NCBI RefSeq assembly: GCF_963675165.1
Contig: NC_087377.1
Span: 12,510,632 to 12,574,631, forward strand
Length of the DNA stretch: 64,000 bases
Direction of reading: 5' to 3'
Origin: Halichondria panicea
Lineage: Eukaryota > Porifera > Demospongiae > Suberitida > Halichondriidae
The notes under the pieces were generated by a model that ran no database searches, was not told the DNA's origin, and was given only the letters and a program-made list of their open reading frames with translations. The position numbers and the translations under genes were made by a program. This document shows, one piece after another, positions 45,752 through 57,002 of this stretch (position 1 is the first letter of the stretch; each line of letters begins with the position of its first letter).

Positions 45752-48560
45752 ATGACACTAATAGAGATAATAAAGCTCATTGGAGTTCTCCTGATTTGCT
45801 TTCTGGCTGGCTTCAGCACTGGTAAGACTGACTATTCAATTATAGATTTCCTTACATTGACACTGCATGTTTCATAAAGCACAATATTCAGTGAGTGTGG
45901 AGAGACCATGTCCAATGGAAACAGTCATTTTCACCTGCACTGCTCCTGGAGATTCCTTGAGATGGGTACCATCAGATGTTTCTGCTCCAATCACTATCCT
46001 CTCTACTGCTGATCTCAATGTGCCACAAGAAACGCAGCCAGGTTACACTTTGACACTGATTGCATTCAGTAGCACTACATTAACATCTACTCTGTCAAGA
46101 ATAGCAGAGAATGGGATCACAGTGTCCTGTGTGGGGTTTGATCCTACTTTAAATACTATAGGATCTGCAACAATCCAATTAGTTGGTGAGTTGCAGTTAG
46201 TGTCTCGTCTATTGTCTGTATACAATAAGTTACATAGATCCACCAGGACCCCTGTCCACCATCAGACACTCCACTCTGAGCAGCTCAGCCAATGCAGTCA
46301 ATGTATCTGTACAGTGGAACCCTCCTACTGAGACTGGTGGTAGAGATGACCTCACCTACACAGTGACCATCTCACCTCCGGCCCAGCTCTCCGCTATTGT
46401 CCTCACATCCACCTCTGTCACTGTGACTGCTCAATACAATGTGGACTACACTGTCAGTGTTGTGGCTACCAACTGTGCTGGGAACAGTACAGCAGCTGCC
46501 TACAATTTTAGAATCGGTTAGTCGAGTCGGACGTATATATAGTCTTTAAACAGCATACTATTAAAAAACACTGACTCCCTCTTGTGCAGGTGGCTGTCCT
46601 GTGTTGAATGGAGCGTTTGGACCAACCACCAGCAGATTGCCAGGATCTACAGTAACCATCCAGTGTGACGCTGGGTATGTGTCTGCTGTTACAATGGTGA
46701 CATGTGAGGATACACTGATGTGGAGTCCAGACCCCGATATTGAGTGTACATTGCAAACCACACCTTCTCCTATACCGTGTAAGTTTTGTTTGCATGTGCA
46801 TGTAGATGAAATTTAATTTTTGATCTTCTATAGTCCCTCCGATGAACTGCACAGCTCCACTATCCCTACCAAGGAATGGCACCATCAGTGATCATTCCAT
46901 ACCAGCTATTCCCGGTACACAAGTGACCTTCCAGTGTGACAATGGACTATTCCCTGAGGCCATAATGAATGTCACTTGTCTAGCTACAGGAGAGTGGGAC
47001 AAGATCCCAGGGGAGATCGTCTGCAGAAATGAGTCTAGTAAGTTTCCTGATTTATGGTTTAGTGTACTCAATTTATTGAGCTCAAAGTCGAATTACTAAA
47101 AATTCAAATGAGCGTATAAATATTTCATTTTTACATCAATCATATTCCTTGTACTCAGTTTCGTGTGTCCTGCCTGCCCCTCCACTCAATGGAGCTTTAC
47201 TCAACACCACATCTCAGAATACTAACCTAATGGAGGGCTCAGTTATTACCTTCCAATGTGATCCTGGGTTCTCACTGGTGGGTGCAACGACTGCCACTTG
47301 TAACAACTCTGGTCTCTGGGATCCTGACCTGGCTCTGTTGGAGTGTTGTACGTACGCATATGAGTAGTCATAAACTAGCTGGTACAACGATATACCGTAA
47401 ATGCGCGAAAATTTCAAGGCATGCACTTACAAATATACCAGAAACACTCCCAGGCCACGCCTTCAATCTTTGCACGTTATAGCAAATAAATTAGCAAAAA
47501 TTAAGCCCCTTGAAAATTTGGCACTGTACTGTATAGCTCAAAGTACATTTATATACAGTATAGACTCTTGCTATTCTGGCTCTCTGAAGTACGGTCACCT
47601 CGATATACCGGCCAGTTAGTTTGGCACAGATTGCACAAAACTCACCCTGAAACGCTGCCACTCGTTATATTCCGTATACTGGCTGCCCCTCACTAGGTTT
47701 TAATGTACGTTTATTACGGCCGGATATGATGTTTTGGGTGTGGTTTGGCAGATAAAATTGGATTACACTTAAATATAAGAGCAGAATGATTCACTATCTT
47801 CATTATCCTCGAGACAGACCCGCAAAATTAGTCATTAGATTCGAGGTAAGGTTGTTTTTAAGCCACAGCTATATTCTGAAATACAGCCACCTCGCTATTC
47901 CGGCCAATCTGCACTGTCCCAAGGGTGACCGGATTAACGAGAGTCTACTGCATAGCATTTACGATTTTTGATATTTACGGCACTTAATATTAAATTGATA
48001 TGATAGAGAGGTTAATCTTTTGTTCGGAGGTTATATTAGTGAGTAGTAAACTTCAGAGACGGAAAAAAAACACTGACTTCTCAGAAAAATTGACGAAAAT
48101 TAAATTTGACTCTTGAAAATTAACATGTTCATACAAAACTGACATAAATACCTCATACAACACAGTACTCTGATTGTGATAATTGCCTATAATTATCAAT
48201 TAGTGCTCTATTTGTTGTCCTAAGAATTATTGCCAATCCTTCACAGCTCTGACTGCTACCACCCTATCAACTGTTGTAACTGTTGCCATCGGTGTTACTA
48301 CTACTTTCATTGTGTCTACTCTATTTCTCGCTGGACTCCTAGTGATGTACTTGTTTATGCGTAAGAAGGCAGTGTACTTCACAAGAAAAATAGTATTATC
48401 TGTTGTAGAACCCACTAAACCAGTTGGTCCTGTTTATGAGGAGGTGTCACCCAAAAAGGATATTGAACTGAACACTAACCAGGCGTACGGACCAGTAGGA
48501 CCACCCAAAGAGGATATTGAACTACATACTAACCAGGCGTATGGACCATTAGGACTGTGA
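45752..48560 (+). CDS. R5: Ig-FN3-CCP×3 receptor with duplicated tail motif
   Basis: Seven exons in frame, 516 residues: 45752-45821 signal peptide, 45880-46185 Ig, 46238-46516 FN3, 46590-46778 CCP, 46834-47037 CCP, 47159-47347 CCP, 48247-48560 membrane segment and tail. The first CCP is five codons shorter than in R3, lacking the residues between PVL and NGAFG, but keeps its four Cys. The tail has VYEEVSPKKD, then NQAYGPVG, then a second NQAYGPLGL after KEDIEL: the distal module is duplicated, giving one more tyrosine than in the sisters. The intron before the last exon is long (900 bp) and contains a MITE. Confidence 0.83.
47556..47950. mobile_element. TIR element in R5 intron
   Basis: The left end CAGTATAGACTCTTGCTATTC and the right end, complement of CAGTAGACTCTCGTTAATCC, are imperfect inverted repeats of the pogo/Tc1-like kind. 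It has no transposase frame. A fragment with the same end word is near 53080-53098. Confidence 0.55.
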
Positions 48561-49682
48561 AACTTTGTGCTACTAACATTTATATCTAGCCAGTAAGTAT
48601 TACAATGTACCATATCATTATCAGGGTTTCATACAAAAGGCCGCGGGGGGGGGCGCCCTGGGATTTCCCACCCCCATGCAGCCAACCCCCCCCCGAAAAT
48701 TAATGATGTCATAAATAAAATCCTCAAAAATCCGGAGAAAATGATAGACTGAAAAAGACCTGTCAGTAGAATAGACTACTGCGCATATACGCGCTCTATT
48801 GCTGAATGAGCAAACTATAGGCCGTCGTGTTCTCGAGGCCAATAATATATCCATAGAGCACGAGCGTAAAAACGGTGCATTAACTGGTTTGTAGTTTGCA
48901 GCTTCTTGCAGCTACTAATACATGCAGCTATCGCTCTAGTATACAGAGCTAACTACAGTGGCACCCTTCTATAACGGACACCTTTGGGGAACAATATTTG
49001 GGCCTTTATACAGAGGTGGCCTTTGTTGAGAGGTTATTTTGTACACAAACTGTTCATTTGGGACCTGGAGCAACTGGCCTTTATTCGGAGGTGGTTGTTA
49101 ACAGAGGTTCCACCGTACTAAGTAAAATAGCAGCCTTCTAAGAACAGATTTTACTATTCCTGATTCTGAAGAGACTGCAATGGCCTTCAATGTAGTAGCT
49201 AGTAAGCAAAACTAGCCTTTACTCGAGAACAAAAGCCTTTGTTTGCAAGATAGCATTGCTAGAAGCTTATATAGAATCACTTAGCTGTACTTGCATGAGC
49301 ATTGCAGCAGTTGTATCTATTATAAAACTCTATGGCTTAAATGAATTATTTTGACCACCAACCGTGCTCTAACCCAGCCTACCCCAGCCGTGCTCTAACT
49401 ACCAAACCGTTCCAAAAATGCCAACCACAGAATAATAGAGCACGGTCTTGGTTACTACAGTTGTAGATCCTAGCATACTTTTTCGTTTGATCTATGTGCA
49501 AAACTACAATGGTGCAGCAGTTTTATAATTTTGTGACTTCTGTCTGCCCTCGAAAAAGTGAAATTTTGCACCTCATGAAAATTTCCCACTGTACGGTATT
49601 GAGCTGAGCCAAAAATTTACAATCTTGACAGCACACCTCAAAATAATTATCAGCACAGTCTATAGTCTGTACAGTGTCTCAC
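48561..49682. other. R5 3' flank, repeat-bearing, no gene
   Basis: Contains inverted copy 4 of repeat family A (about 48890-49320), interrupted by a TA-flanked MITE, and a diverged GTGAAATTTTGCACC repeat near 49560 that is also present at 13705. Confidence 0.5.
48956..49115. mobile_element. 160-bp Tc1/mariner-type MITE with TA duplication
   Basis: Ends CAGTGGCACC and GGTTCCACCG (imperfect inverted repeats), flanked by TA on both sides, inserted into copy 4 of repeat family A. The uninterrupted site AACTACTAAG survives in the copy near 28103, so the insertion and its 2-bp duplication can be read directly. Confidence 0.82.
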
Positions 49683-49798
49683 CATATAAGCCTTGGTGAC
49701 GCTGGTGAGAGCAGCAGCTGCCCCTTGTCTAACTGAGGGTATGCTGTCCTCAAGGTTAGCAAAATGAGAACAGTTCATCCATGCCATGCAGCCACAAT
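49683..49798 (-). pseudogene. Orphan exon D, ARM/HEAT-like fragment
   Basis: A minus-strand exon with acceptor CCTCAG and donor GTGAGA, reading CMAWMNCSHFANLEDSIPSV followed by RQGAAAALTSVTKAY. The PSVRQGAAAAL pattern is characteristic of ARM/HEAT repeats. With exons C (55.7 kb) and B2 (56.4 kb) on the same strand it may be part of one long minus-strand gene or its remains. Confidence 0.45.
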
Positions 49799-49799
49799 C

Positions 49800-51325
49800 T
49801 GAGGAGAGTGGGGGAACACCAACAGCCAGTCAGTCAGTACTAGCTCTATAATGAAGTACAGTACAATTGATCGGAGCACAAAATTAAACAATTTTATGCC
49901 CTCAACTAAAAGTTCCTGTTACGTTTGCGTTGCACGTTTTTATGGAGCCAGAAAAACGCAAACTGAACGGTAGCGTATTATTCATAAATGCAGCGTAATT
50001 ACGTATAATTATTGTTCTATGGAGAAATCGCTGAGGTAGCAATATTATTCTGTATGTAGCTAGCTAGTAACTTTACTAGTGTGTGTCCAGGGGCACATGG
50101 GTACATAAAAAGCAACGGGGAGACTGCAGAATTAACTCAATATATGCAAGGCTGGAAGAAGATGAGAAAGTTGGCAGTAAGGAATCTGCTCAATGTCCTA
50201 CTCAAACTATAATTATAACCTCCGAACAAAAGGAAAATCTCTCTATCATATCCGTAAATATCAATAAACATAATGGTAGTACAAAGGGTTTGAAAATGGT
50301 AAGCATCAGTCAACCAATAAACATAATCTGTACTAGGGTGGGTAGATTTGGTAAAGACTTCAGAATGGATAAGCAACTATCACTCTGATCCAAAACAAAC
50401 GATAAAGGCCCACTACACTAAAAACATTAAGTGAGTTAACATTAATTTTAGTGAGACAAAAATTAGCGACCACGTATAATCGATCACTGCTACCAGCGTT
50501 GTTAAGGACAACTACACACTCTTTTGCCTATCAAAATGTAGCTCTTTCTTAGCTCTATTTATGCTGGGAGTTTGATCAGCTGACTAACTGTCGTCATGTT
50601 ATAAGCGATAGTAGAGTGACTACCGAATTTCATTGAAGTCACTCAGTCACTACTCTATAATGAAATACCAGAGCTCAATGAAATACAATACATACAAACA
50701 AAGGGAATGAGTGTCGTAGTGTTTCTTATCGGGAATTAGAAGTTACTCTCACCGTTCGTCCCATGTATACAGTCTCTGACAATCCTTGTTCACCTTATAT
50801 ATGTGTGTCATGTTGTGTGTGCATGTGTGTGTGGGGGGGGGGGGGAGGGGGGTTGCTGAGCTGTAATGTGTAGACATGCATGCATGCATGAGCACTACTA
50901 AAAAAACAAGCACGACATGAGACCTAAAAAAAGAGGGTTTAGAGGATGTGCAAGCCACTTGATCTAGAGCACTGCATGCATGGCTCTGGGAGAGTAGATA
51001 CATGTATTACGTAATTATTGTGAAGATTGTGAGCAGGTATATTTCGAGGGTATAAGCTTTTGCGGAATGACCGGTTTTCGCGGATTTAATGTCCGTGGAA
51101 TAGCAGCCTTTTACAGCATGCATGCATGCGATATTAAATTCGTGGGCATATATAAATGTTTGCTTAATCAGCGAGAGAATAATTATACCCTTGATTAGTC
51201 TTATGTTCTATAATCTGTCTATATGCGAAAACAGGAAGTGTATTAATATGAATATAAAGGAAGTAAACAATTGCAAAGGAGGTTGTCTAGTCAGCATCAC
51301 ATTAACCTTCTCACTGTCAATAGAG
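49800..51325. other. R6 upstream region, no gene
   Basis: Contains a partial copy of the 28.5/30.3 kb repeat (50288-50400), a G/GT-rich run (50797-50860) and a CCGTATAGCGGGT-family fragment (about 51032). From about 51230 it is similar to the R5 and R7 upstream sequence. Confidence 0.5.
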
Positions 51326-52726
51326 ATGACACTAATAGAGATAATAAAGCTCATTAGAGTTCTTCTGATTTGCTTTCTGGCTGGCTTTAGCACTGGTAAG
51401 ACTGGCTATTCAATTATTGATTTCCTTACATTGACACTGCATGTTTCATAAAGCCCAATATTCAGTGAGTGTGGATAGACCATGTCCAATGGAAACAGTC
51501 ACTTTTACCTGCACTGCTAATGGAGATATCTTGATATGGGACCTGCCTGGAAATCGTATCACTGTTCTCACCACCTCTGATCCACTAGTAATGCAGTCAG
51601 GCTACACTGTGACACTGATTGCATTTGATAACGATACATTAACTTCTACTCTATCAAGAACAGCAGAGAATGGGATCACTGTGTCCTGTTCCGAGATTGT
51701 GTCTACTCTAACCACTATAGGATCTTCAACAATCCGTTTGGTTGGTGAGGTCTTGTCCATTGTCCATTGTCTGTATGTGTAAAAAATGTATATATAGATC
51801 CACCAGGACCACCTTCTGCTGTAAGACATTTTATTTTGAGCAGCTCAGTCAATGAAGTCAGTGTATCTGTACAGTGGAACCCTCCTACTGAGACTGGTGG
51901 TAGAGATGACCCCACTTACACAGTGACCATCTCACCTCCGGCCCAGCTCTTTGCAACTGTCCTCACATCCACCTCTGTCACTGTGACTGCTCAATACAAT
52001 GTGGACTACACTGTCAGTGTTGTGGCTACCAACTGTGCTGGGAACAGTACAACTGCTGACTACAACTTTAGGATCGGTGAGTCGACATCGTTAAAACAGC
52101 AACTATATATATATACTGACTCCCTCTTGTGCAGGTGGCTGTCCTGCATTGACCAACCTCACGAATGGAGCATTTGGACCAGTCTTCAGCAGATTGCCTG
52201 GATCAACAGTAACCATCCAGTGTGATGCTGGGTATGTGTCTGTTGTTGCGATGGTGACATGTGAGGGTACACTGATGTGGAGTCCAGACCCTGAGGCTAT
52301 TGAGTGTACATCACTAATCACACCTACTCCCACAACTCGTTAGTTAAGCTTTTGGTATACATTAATTCTATTACACATGCAGCCCCTCCAATAAACTGCA
52401 CGGCTCCACTATCCCCACCACTTGAACCACCTACAGCTGCTCCTTGTAATTGTAATTGTGCCAGCCTATCTGATGGGAGTCGATTTGATGCAGCTGTCTC
52501 CATCAGTGTGGTTGTCACAGCAATTGTATTCATGATAATAGGATTATTTGTGGGACTCTTGATAATGTATTTGTTCATGCATAAGAAGAATGTGTACTCC
52601 CCGTCACCTAAAGAGCGAGCTAACGTAGGACCCACTGTACCAGCTGGTCCTGTTTATGAGGAGGTGTCACCCAAAGAGGAGATTGAACTAAATACTAACC
52701 AGGCGTATGGACCAGTAGGACTGTGA
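51326..52726 (+). CDS. R6: Ig-FN3-CCP receptor, shortened by exon fusion
   Basis: Five exons in frame, 395 residues: 51326-51395 signal peptide, 51454-51744 Ig, 51798-52076 FN3, 52135-52338 CCP, 52383-52726. The last exon is a fusion: it begins as the second CCP (PINCTAPLSPP) and then runs through what is intron end in R1 (CTTGAACCACCTACAG) into the membrane exon (APCNCNCASLSDGSRFDAAV). The result is one complete CCP plus an 11-residue stub, still in frame. The helix VVVTAIVFMIIGLFVGLL, MHKKNVYSP, VYEEVSP and NQAYGPVGL follow. The Ig exon is four codons shorter than in R3. It may be functional as a short-ectodomain form. Confidence 0.8.
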
Positions 52727-53553
52727 AATTTCTGGTCATTTTCATCAACAGTTAATGTACATGCATGTAAACAATTAACACAATTAATATAGCACGTACT
52801 GCAACTGTTCATTATCAACAACTTAAGAACAATGTAAACAGAGTTGTTGGCATAAGTCATGTAGCTACGTAGCTGTTTCATTTTTCCTGGTCTGAAAGGA
52901 TTGCTTCAGCTGAAAATACGCACCTCGATTAAAGGCCATGTGTATATTCATACATGTACATGTGAAAGTGTCTTGTTAACAATAAATTATTCATAATCGA
53001 TTAATGACATCTGTTAATCCGGAAATTTCATACATTTGGATGGAGTCTGGTCCCGCTCAATTCCGATTAGCGAGGGTCTACTGTAATAATTTAAAAACAG
53101 CCTGTGCGCCTCTCCATGCACTCTCTATAATTATGCAGTAAACGATATTATATTGCCACCTCTAAAGCATTTAGATATAATAATATTAGGTGCCTTACAT
53201 GTGTAATAAATATATAGGTGTCGTACTAAGAGAGAGAATGAACAATATAAGAAGGCTAGGCTTGACAGACTATTTTATTTTATTTTAAGAGGAATATTTG
53301 GGTTCTATAATAACAGGTCTATAAGATGCATAATTTAAGTGTGTACACTGTATGGTGATGATAGTGTGTGTACACAACAAGCTGTTTAAACAAACTAGAC
53401 ACTTTCATGGACTGCTTTAACTGCTATTGAGACAGTGGTTGAAAAATAAACTTGGAAGTGTATAAAAGAAGCTATAATTATGAATAAATTATCATAAAGG
53501 AAGTAAACAATTAATCACATTGAAACCTTCTCATTGTCAAGAAATAATTAGAG
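52727..53553. other. R6 3' flank and R7 upstream region
   Basis: No gene. 52740-52860 is shared with the R7 3' region and with the remnant after the BEL element. 53340-53440 matches the end of the 45-kb minisatellite and its flank (CAAACTAGACACTTTCATGG). Confidence 0.5.
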
Positions 53554-55530
53554 ATGACACTAATAGAGATAAAGCTCATCAGAGTTCTTCTGATTTGCTT
53601 TCTGGCTGGTTTCAGCACTGGTAAGACAGACTATTCAATTATAGATTTCCTTACATTGCTGCATGTTTCATAAAGCCCAACATTCAGTGAGTGTGGAGAG
53701 ACCATGTCCAATGGAAACAGTCACTTTCACCTGCACTGCTCCTGGAGATTCCATGAGATGGGTACCATCAGATGCAACTCCTATCACTATCATCTCTTCT
53801 CCCTCTGGTCTCAATGTACCCAATGTTGTATCAGGTTACACCATAACACTGGTTGCATTCAATGACACTACATTAACATCTACTCTGTCAAGAACAGCAG
53901 AGAATGGGATCACTGTGTCCTGTGTGGACCCACTGCCTACTCTAACTACTATAGGATCTTCAACGATCCGATTGGTTGGTGAGTTGCAGTTAGCTATAGT
54001 GTATCGTCCATTGTCTGACTAAGTTACATAGATCCACCAGGACCACCTTCCACCATCAGACACTCCATTCTAAGCAGCTCATCCAATGAAGCTAGTGTAT
54101 CTGTACAGTGGGACCCTCCTACTGAAACTGGTGGTAGAGATGACCTCACCTACACAGTGACCATCTCACTTCTGGCTCAGCTCTCTACTACTGTCCTCAC
54201 ATCCACCTCTCTACTACTGTCCTCACATCCACCTCTGTCACTGTGACTGCTCAATACAATGTGTACTACACTGTCAGTGTTGTGGCTACCAACTGTGTTG
54301 GGAACAGTACAACAGCTGAGTACAACTTTAGGATCGGTGAGTCGACATTGTCTTTAAACAGCACACTTCACTGACCCCCTCTAGTGCAGGCAACTGTCCT
54401 GTGTTGACCGACCCCATGAATGGAGTGTTTGGACCAACCACCAACAGTTTGCCAGGATCTACAGTAACCATCCAGTGTGACACTGGGTATATGTCTGCTG
54501 TTACGATGGTGACATGTGAGGGTACACTGATGTGGAGTCCAGACCCTGAGGCTATTGAGTGTACATCACTAATTATAACCACACCTACTCCTACAACTCG
54601 TGAGTTTAAGCTCTTGACTATATATTTACCTCGTGTGTGCATGCGCAGCGCACAGCAGAGGATAGAGTGATTGGTGTGTGTGTGTCGGTTTGTGTATGTG
54701 TGTATACACAACAATGAGCTGTTTGAGCGAACTAGACACTTTCATGGACTGCTTTAACTGCTCTACTTATATGCAGTTTAACTTGTAGGTAATCTTCGAA
54801 GATGACAAACTAATCAATCTAATCGTTGCTTTATAGATTCATTATCATATTATATTCCCCTAATGATAAAGTTGTTACGGTAAAAATTATTATATCTGTT
54901 TTGCTGCTGTGCGATGAAGCTCAACGCACGGGGTGAATGCTCTACTGAGCATCTTGTTAAATACTTCCAACAGTATGTTATTATTTACACAGCTGCTCCT
55001 CCAATAAACTGCAAGGCTCCACTATCCCCACCAAGGAATGGCACCATCAGTGATCATTCAGTACCAGCTTTTTCCGGTACACAAGTGAAATTCTAGTGTG
55101 ATGTTGGACTGTTCCCTGAGGGCATAATGACTTCCACCTGTCTAGCTACAGGAAAGTGGGACAAAAACCCAGTGGAGACAGTCTGCAGAGGCAAGTGTAT
55201 TCATTACTTAAGTAATCATGCTTTTATATACCTTGAACCACTTATACAGCTGTTTCTTACAATTGCGCCAGCCTAGATGGGAGTCGATTTGATGCAGCTG
55301 TCTCCATCAGCGTGGTTGTCACGGCAGTTCTATTCACCGTCATTGGATTGTTGATGGGACTTTTGATAATGTATTTGTTCATTCATAAAAAGAATGTGTA
55401 CTCCCCGTCAGCTAAAGAACGAGCTAACGTAAGACCCACTACACCAGCTGGTCCTGTTTATGAGGAGGTGTCACCCAAAGAGGAGATTGAACTGAATACT
55501 AACCAGGCGTATGGACCAGTAGGACTGTGA
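53554..55530 (+). pseudogene. R7: broken Ig-FN3-CCP-CCP receptor
   Basis: Six exons are recognisable: 53554-53620, 53676-53978, 54032-54336, 54390-54599, 54993-55190, 55250-55530. The FN3 exon is 26 bases longer than in all sisters because CTACTACTGTCCTCACATCC... is tandemly duplicated (54185-54210 and 54211-54236), shifting the frame. In the second CCP a CAG codon of the sisters is TAG (55094-55096). The membrane/tail exon is intact (VYEEVSP, NQAYGPVGL). The fifth intron has a GC donor (AG|GCAAGT). The fourth intron contains a copy of the gene family's own upstream sequence (from about 54680). Probably non-functional unless spliced around. Confidence 0.8.
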
Positions 55531-55689
55531 AACTTCTGGTACTTTCATCAATAGATGCATGTACATGTAACAATTACCATAATTTATATAGCTAGCACGT
55601 ACTGCAGCTGTTCATTATCAACAACTTAGAACAATGTAAACAGAGTTGTTGGCATAAGTCATGCAGCTACGTATATATCAAAGACTCAC

Positions 55690-55800
55690 GTTGGATCGTG
55701 TTGTTCTATTCTCCCTCTGAAGATCATTCTCCCCAGCGGCTGATGGAGGAAGGTGAGACAGTCCACTCCAGCAGACTGTATACCAGGCATTGTCACTGCT
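55690..55800 (-). pseudogene. Orphan exon C
   Basis: Minus-strand exon with acceptor CACAG and donor GTGAGT, open frame MPGIQSAGVDCLTFLHQPLG. Lies between exons B2 and D on the same strand. Family not recognised; listed because splice sites and order are consistent with one gene. Confidence 0.35.
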
Positions 55801-56288
55801 CTGTGAGGGTGGAGGGGAGTACTTGTAATAAGTGGAGTATGCAGATCTCATTATCTTGAAATAGCTTTAAATGTAGAAAACAAGGACAGAGAAACATTGA
55901 ACACTCAAAGAAGTTAGATACATGTAGTCATGCACAGTATAATTACACAAAATTAATGAAAATGCTCTGTGGAATCTACTTCGAACGTTTCTTATACAGT
56001 GTCAGGAAACTTAGGTGATCTAGCTGGCTAAGAAATTTCAACCCAACCTATCGATAGTACAACATACATCACAACAGTAACTTTATAGACTTAGAGAGCA
56101 TCCGAGATCCAGAGGACGTCCGACATGTGTGCACAAATAATTAAAAGTGCTAGTGTATTTTTTGGATTACGCAATATGGCATCAATACACAGAACTTATA
56201 TAATTATACTGATTCGTGCACGCATGTCGGACCTCCTCTGGGGTCATACTGAATGACATAAAGAGTATCCTTTTATCAACCATCTCAC

Positions 56289-56436
56289 CAGTTTGAGCAG
56301 TATCTCCAGGAGGTTTATGTGTTGAGGGTAGTATCTATGTCTGTGTTGTAGTGTCTCAGCACAGAGGGGGAGGAGGGAGGACACTCGGTCACCACACCCA
56401 CTCACACCACTCAGCTCTCCAAATAGGAGAATGAAA
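56289..56436 (-). pseudogene. Orphan exon B2, copy of B1
   Basis: Nearly the same as 2973-3114 (LLFGELSGVSGCGDRV, HINLLEILLKL) with a six-base insertion that keeps the frame, and splice sites kept. Shows that a minus-strand segment accompanies the receptor genes in their duplications. Confidence 0.45.
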
Positions 56437-57002
56437 CTGGAGGGGGGGTACAAGATTAGATTTAGTTAAAACTGCTATTACGTATAAATATTATACTTTG
56501 CAGTGCCTCTATTTACATCACAACACACAACACATTCATAAGCTCACTTGAGGATTCTCTTGTGTACACTGGCCCACATTTATCTACCACAACATCTACA
56601 AAAACACACACCCTTAAGGTATTCAATAGCATCTGGTTTTCACTCTGTTCTTTTGATTGTAGATCTATATGTTTTCTTTCACTTTGTTCTTTTCATTGTA
56701 TAATCAGGCTCAGCATGCAGTCAGCACTAATCAACCACAAAATTCATTTAAGAAATATGATTCTTAATACCAATCATTCTTGTGTGGTATAGCTATATAA
56801 ACTGGAATGGATCCATCTAACAGTATACTGTTTTGTTTTCAAGGGATGTATTTAATTTTCAGTCTCAGTCTCTAGTAAGTTCAGAATCTACTGAGTAATG
56901 TATGCTATATAGATCTATGCAGATATGGTGTGTTTAGCTATTGAACAAAGAGGGAAATTAGGCAAGTTTTTTATCACACATGCCGTTATGGTTTATTTTT
57001 GC

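Larger units (their letters stand above)
55531..57002. other. R7 3' flank with minus-strand relic exons
   Basis: Apart from the two orphan minus-strand exons listed next, no coding exon is seen. A signal-peptide exon for R8 is not identifiable. Confidence 0.5.
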
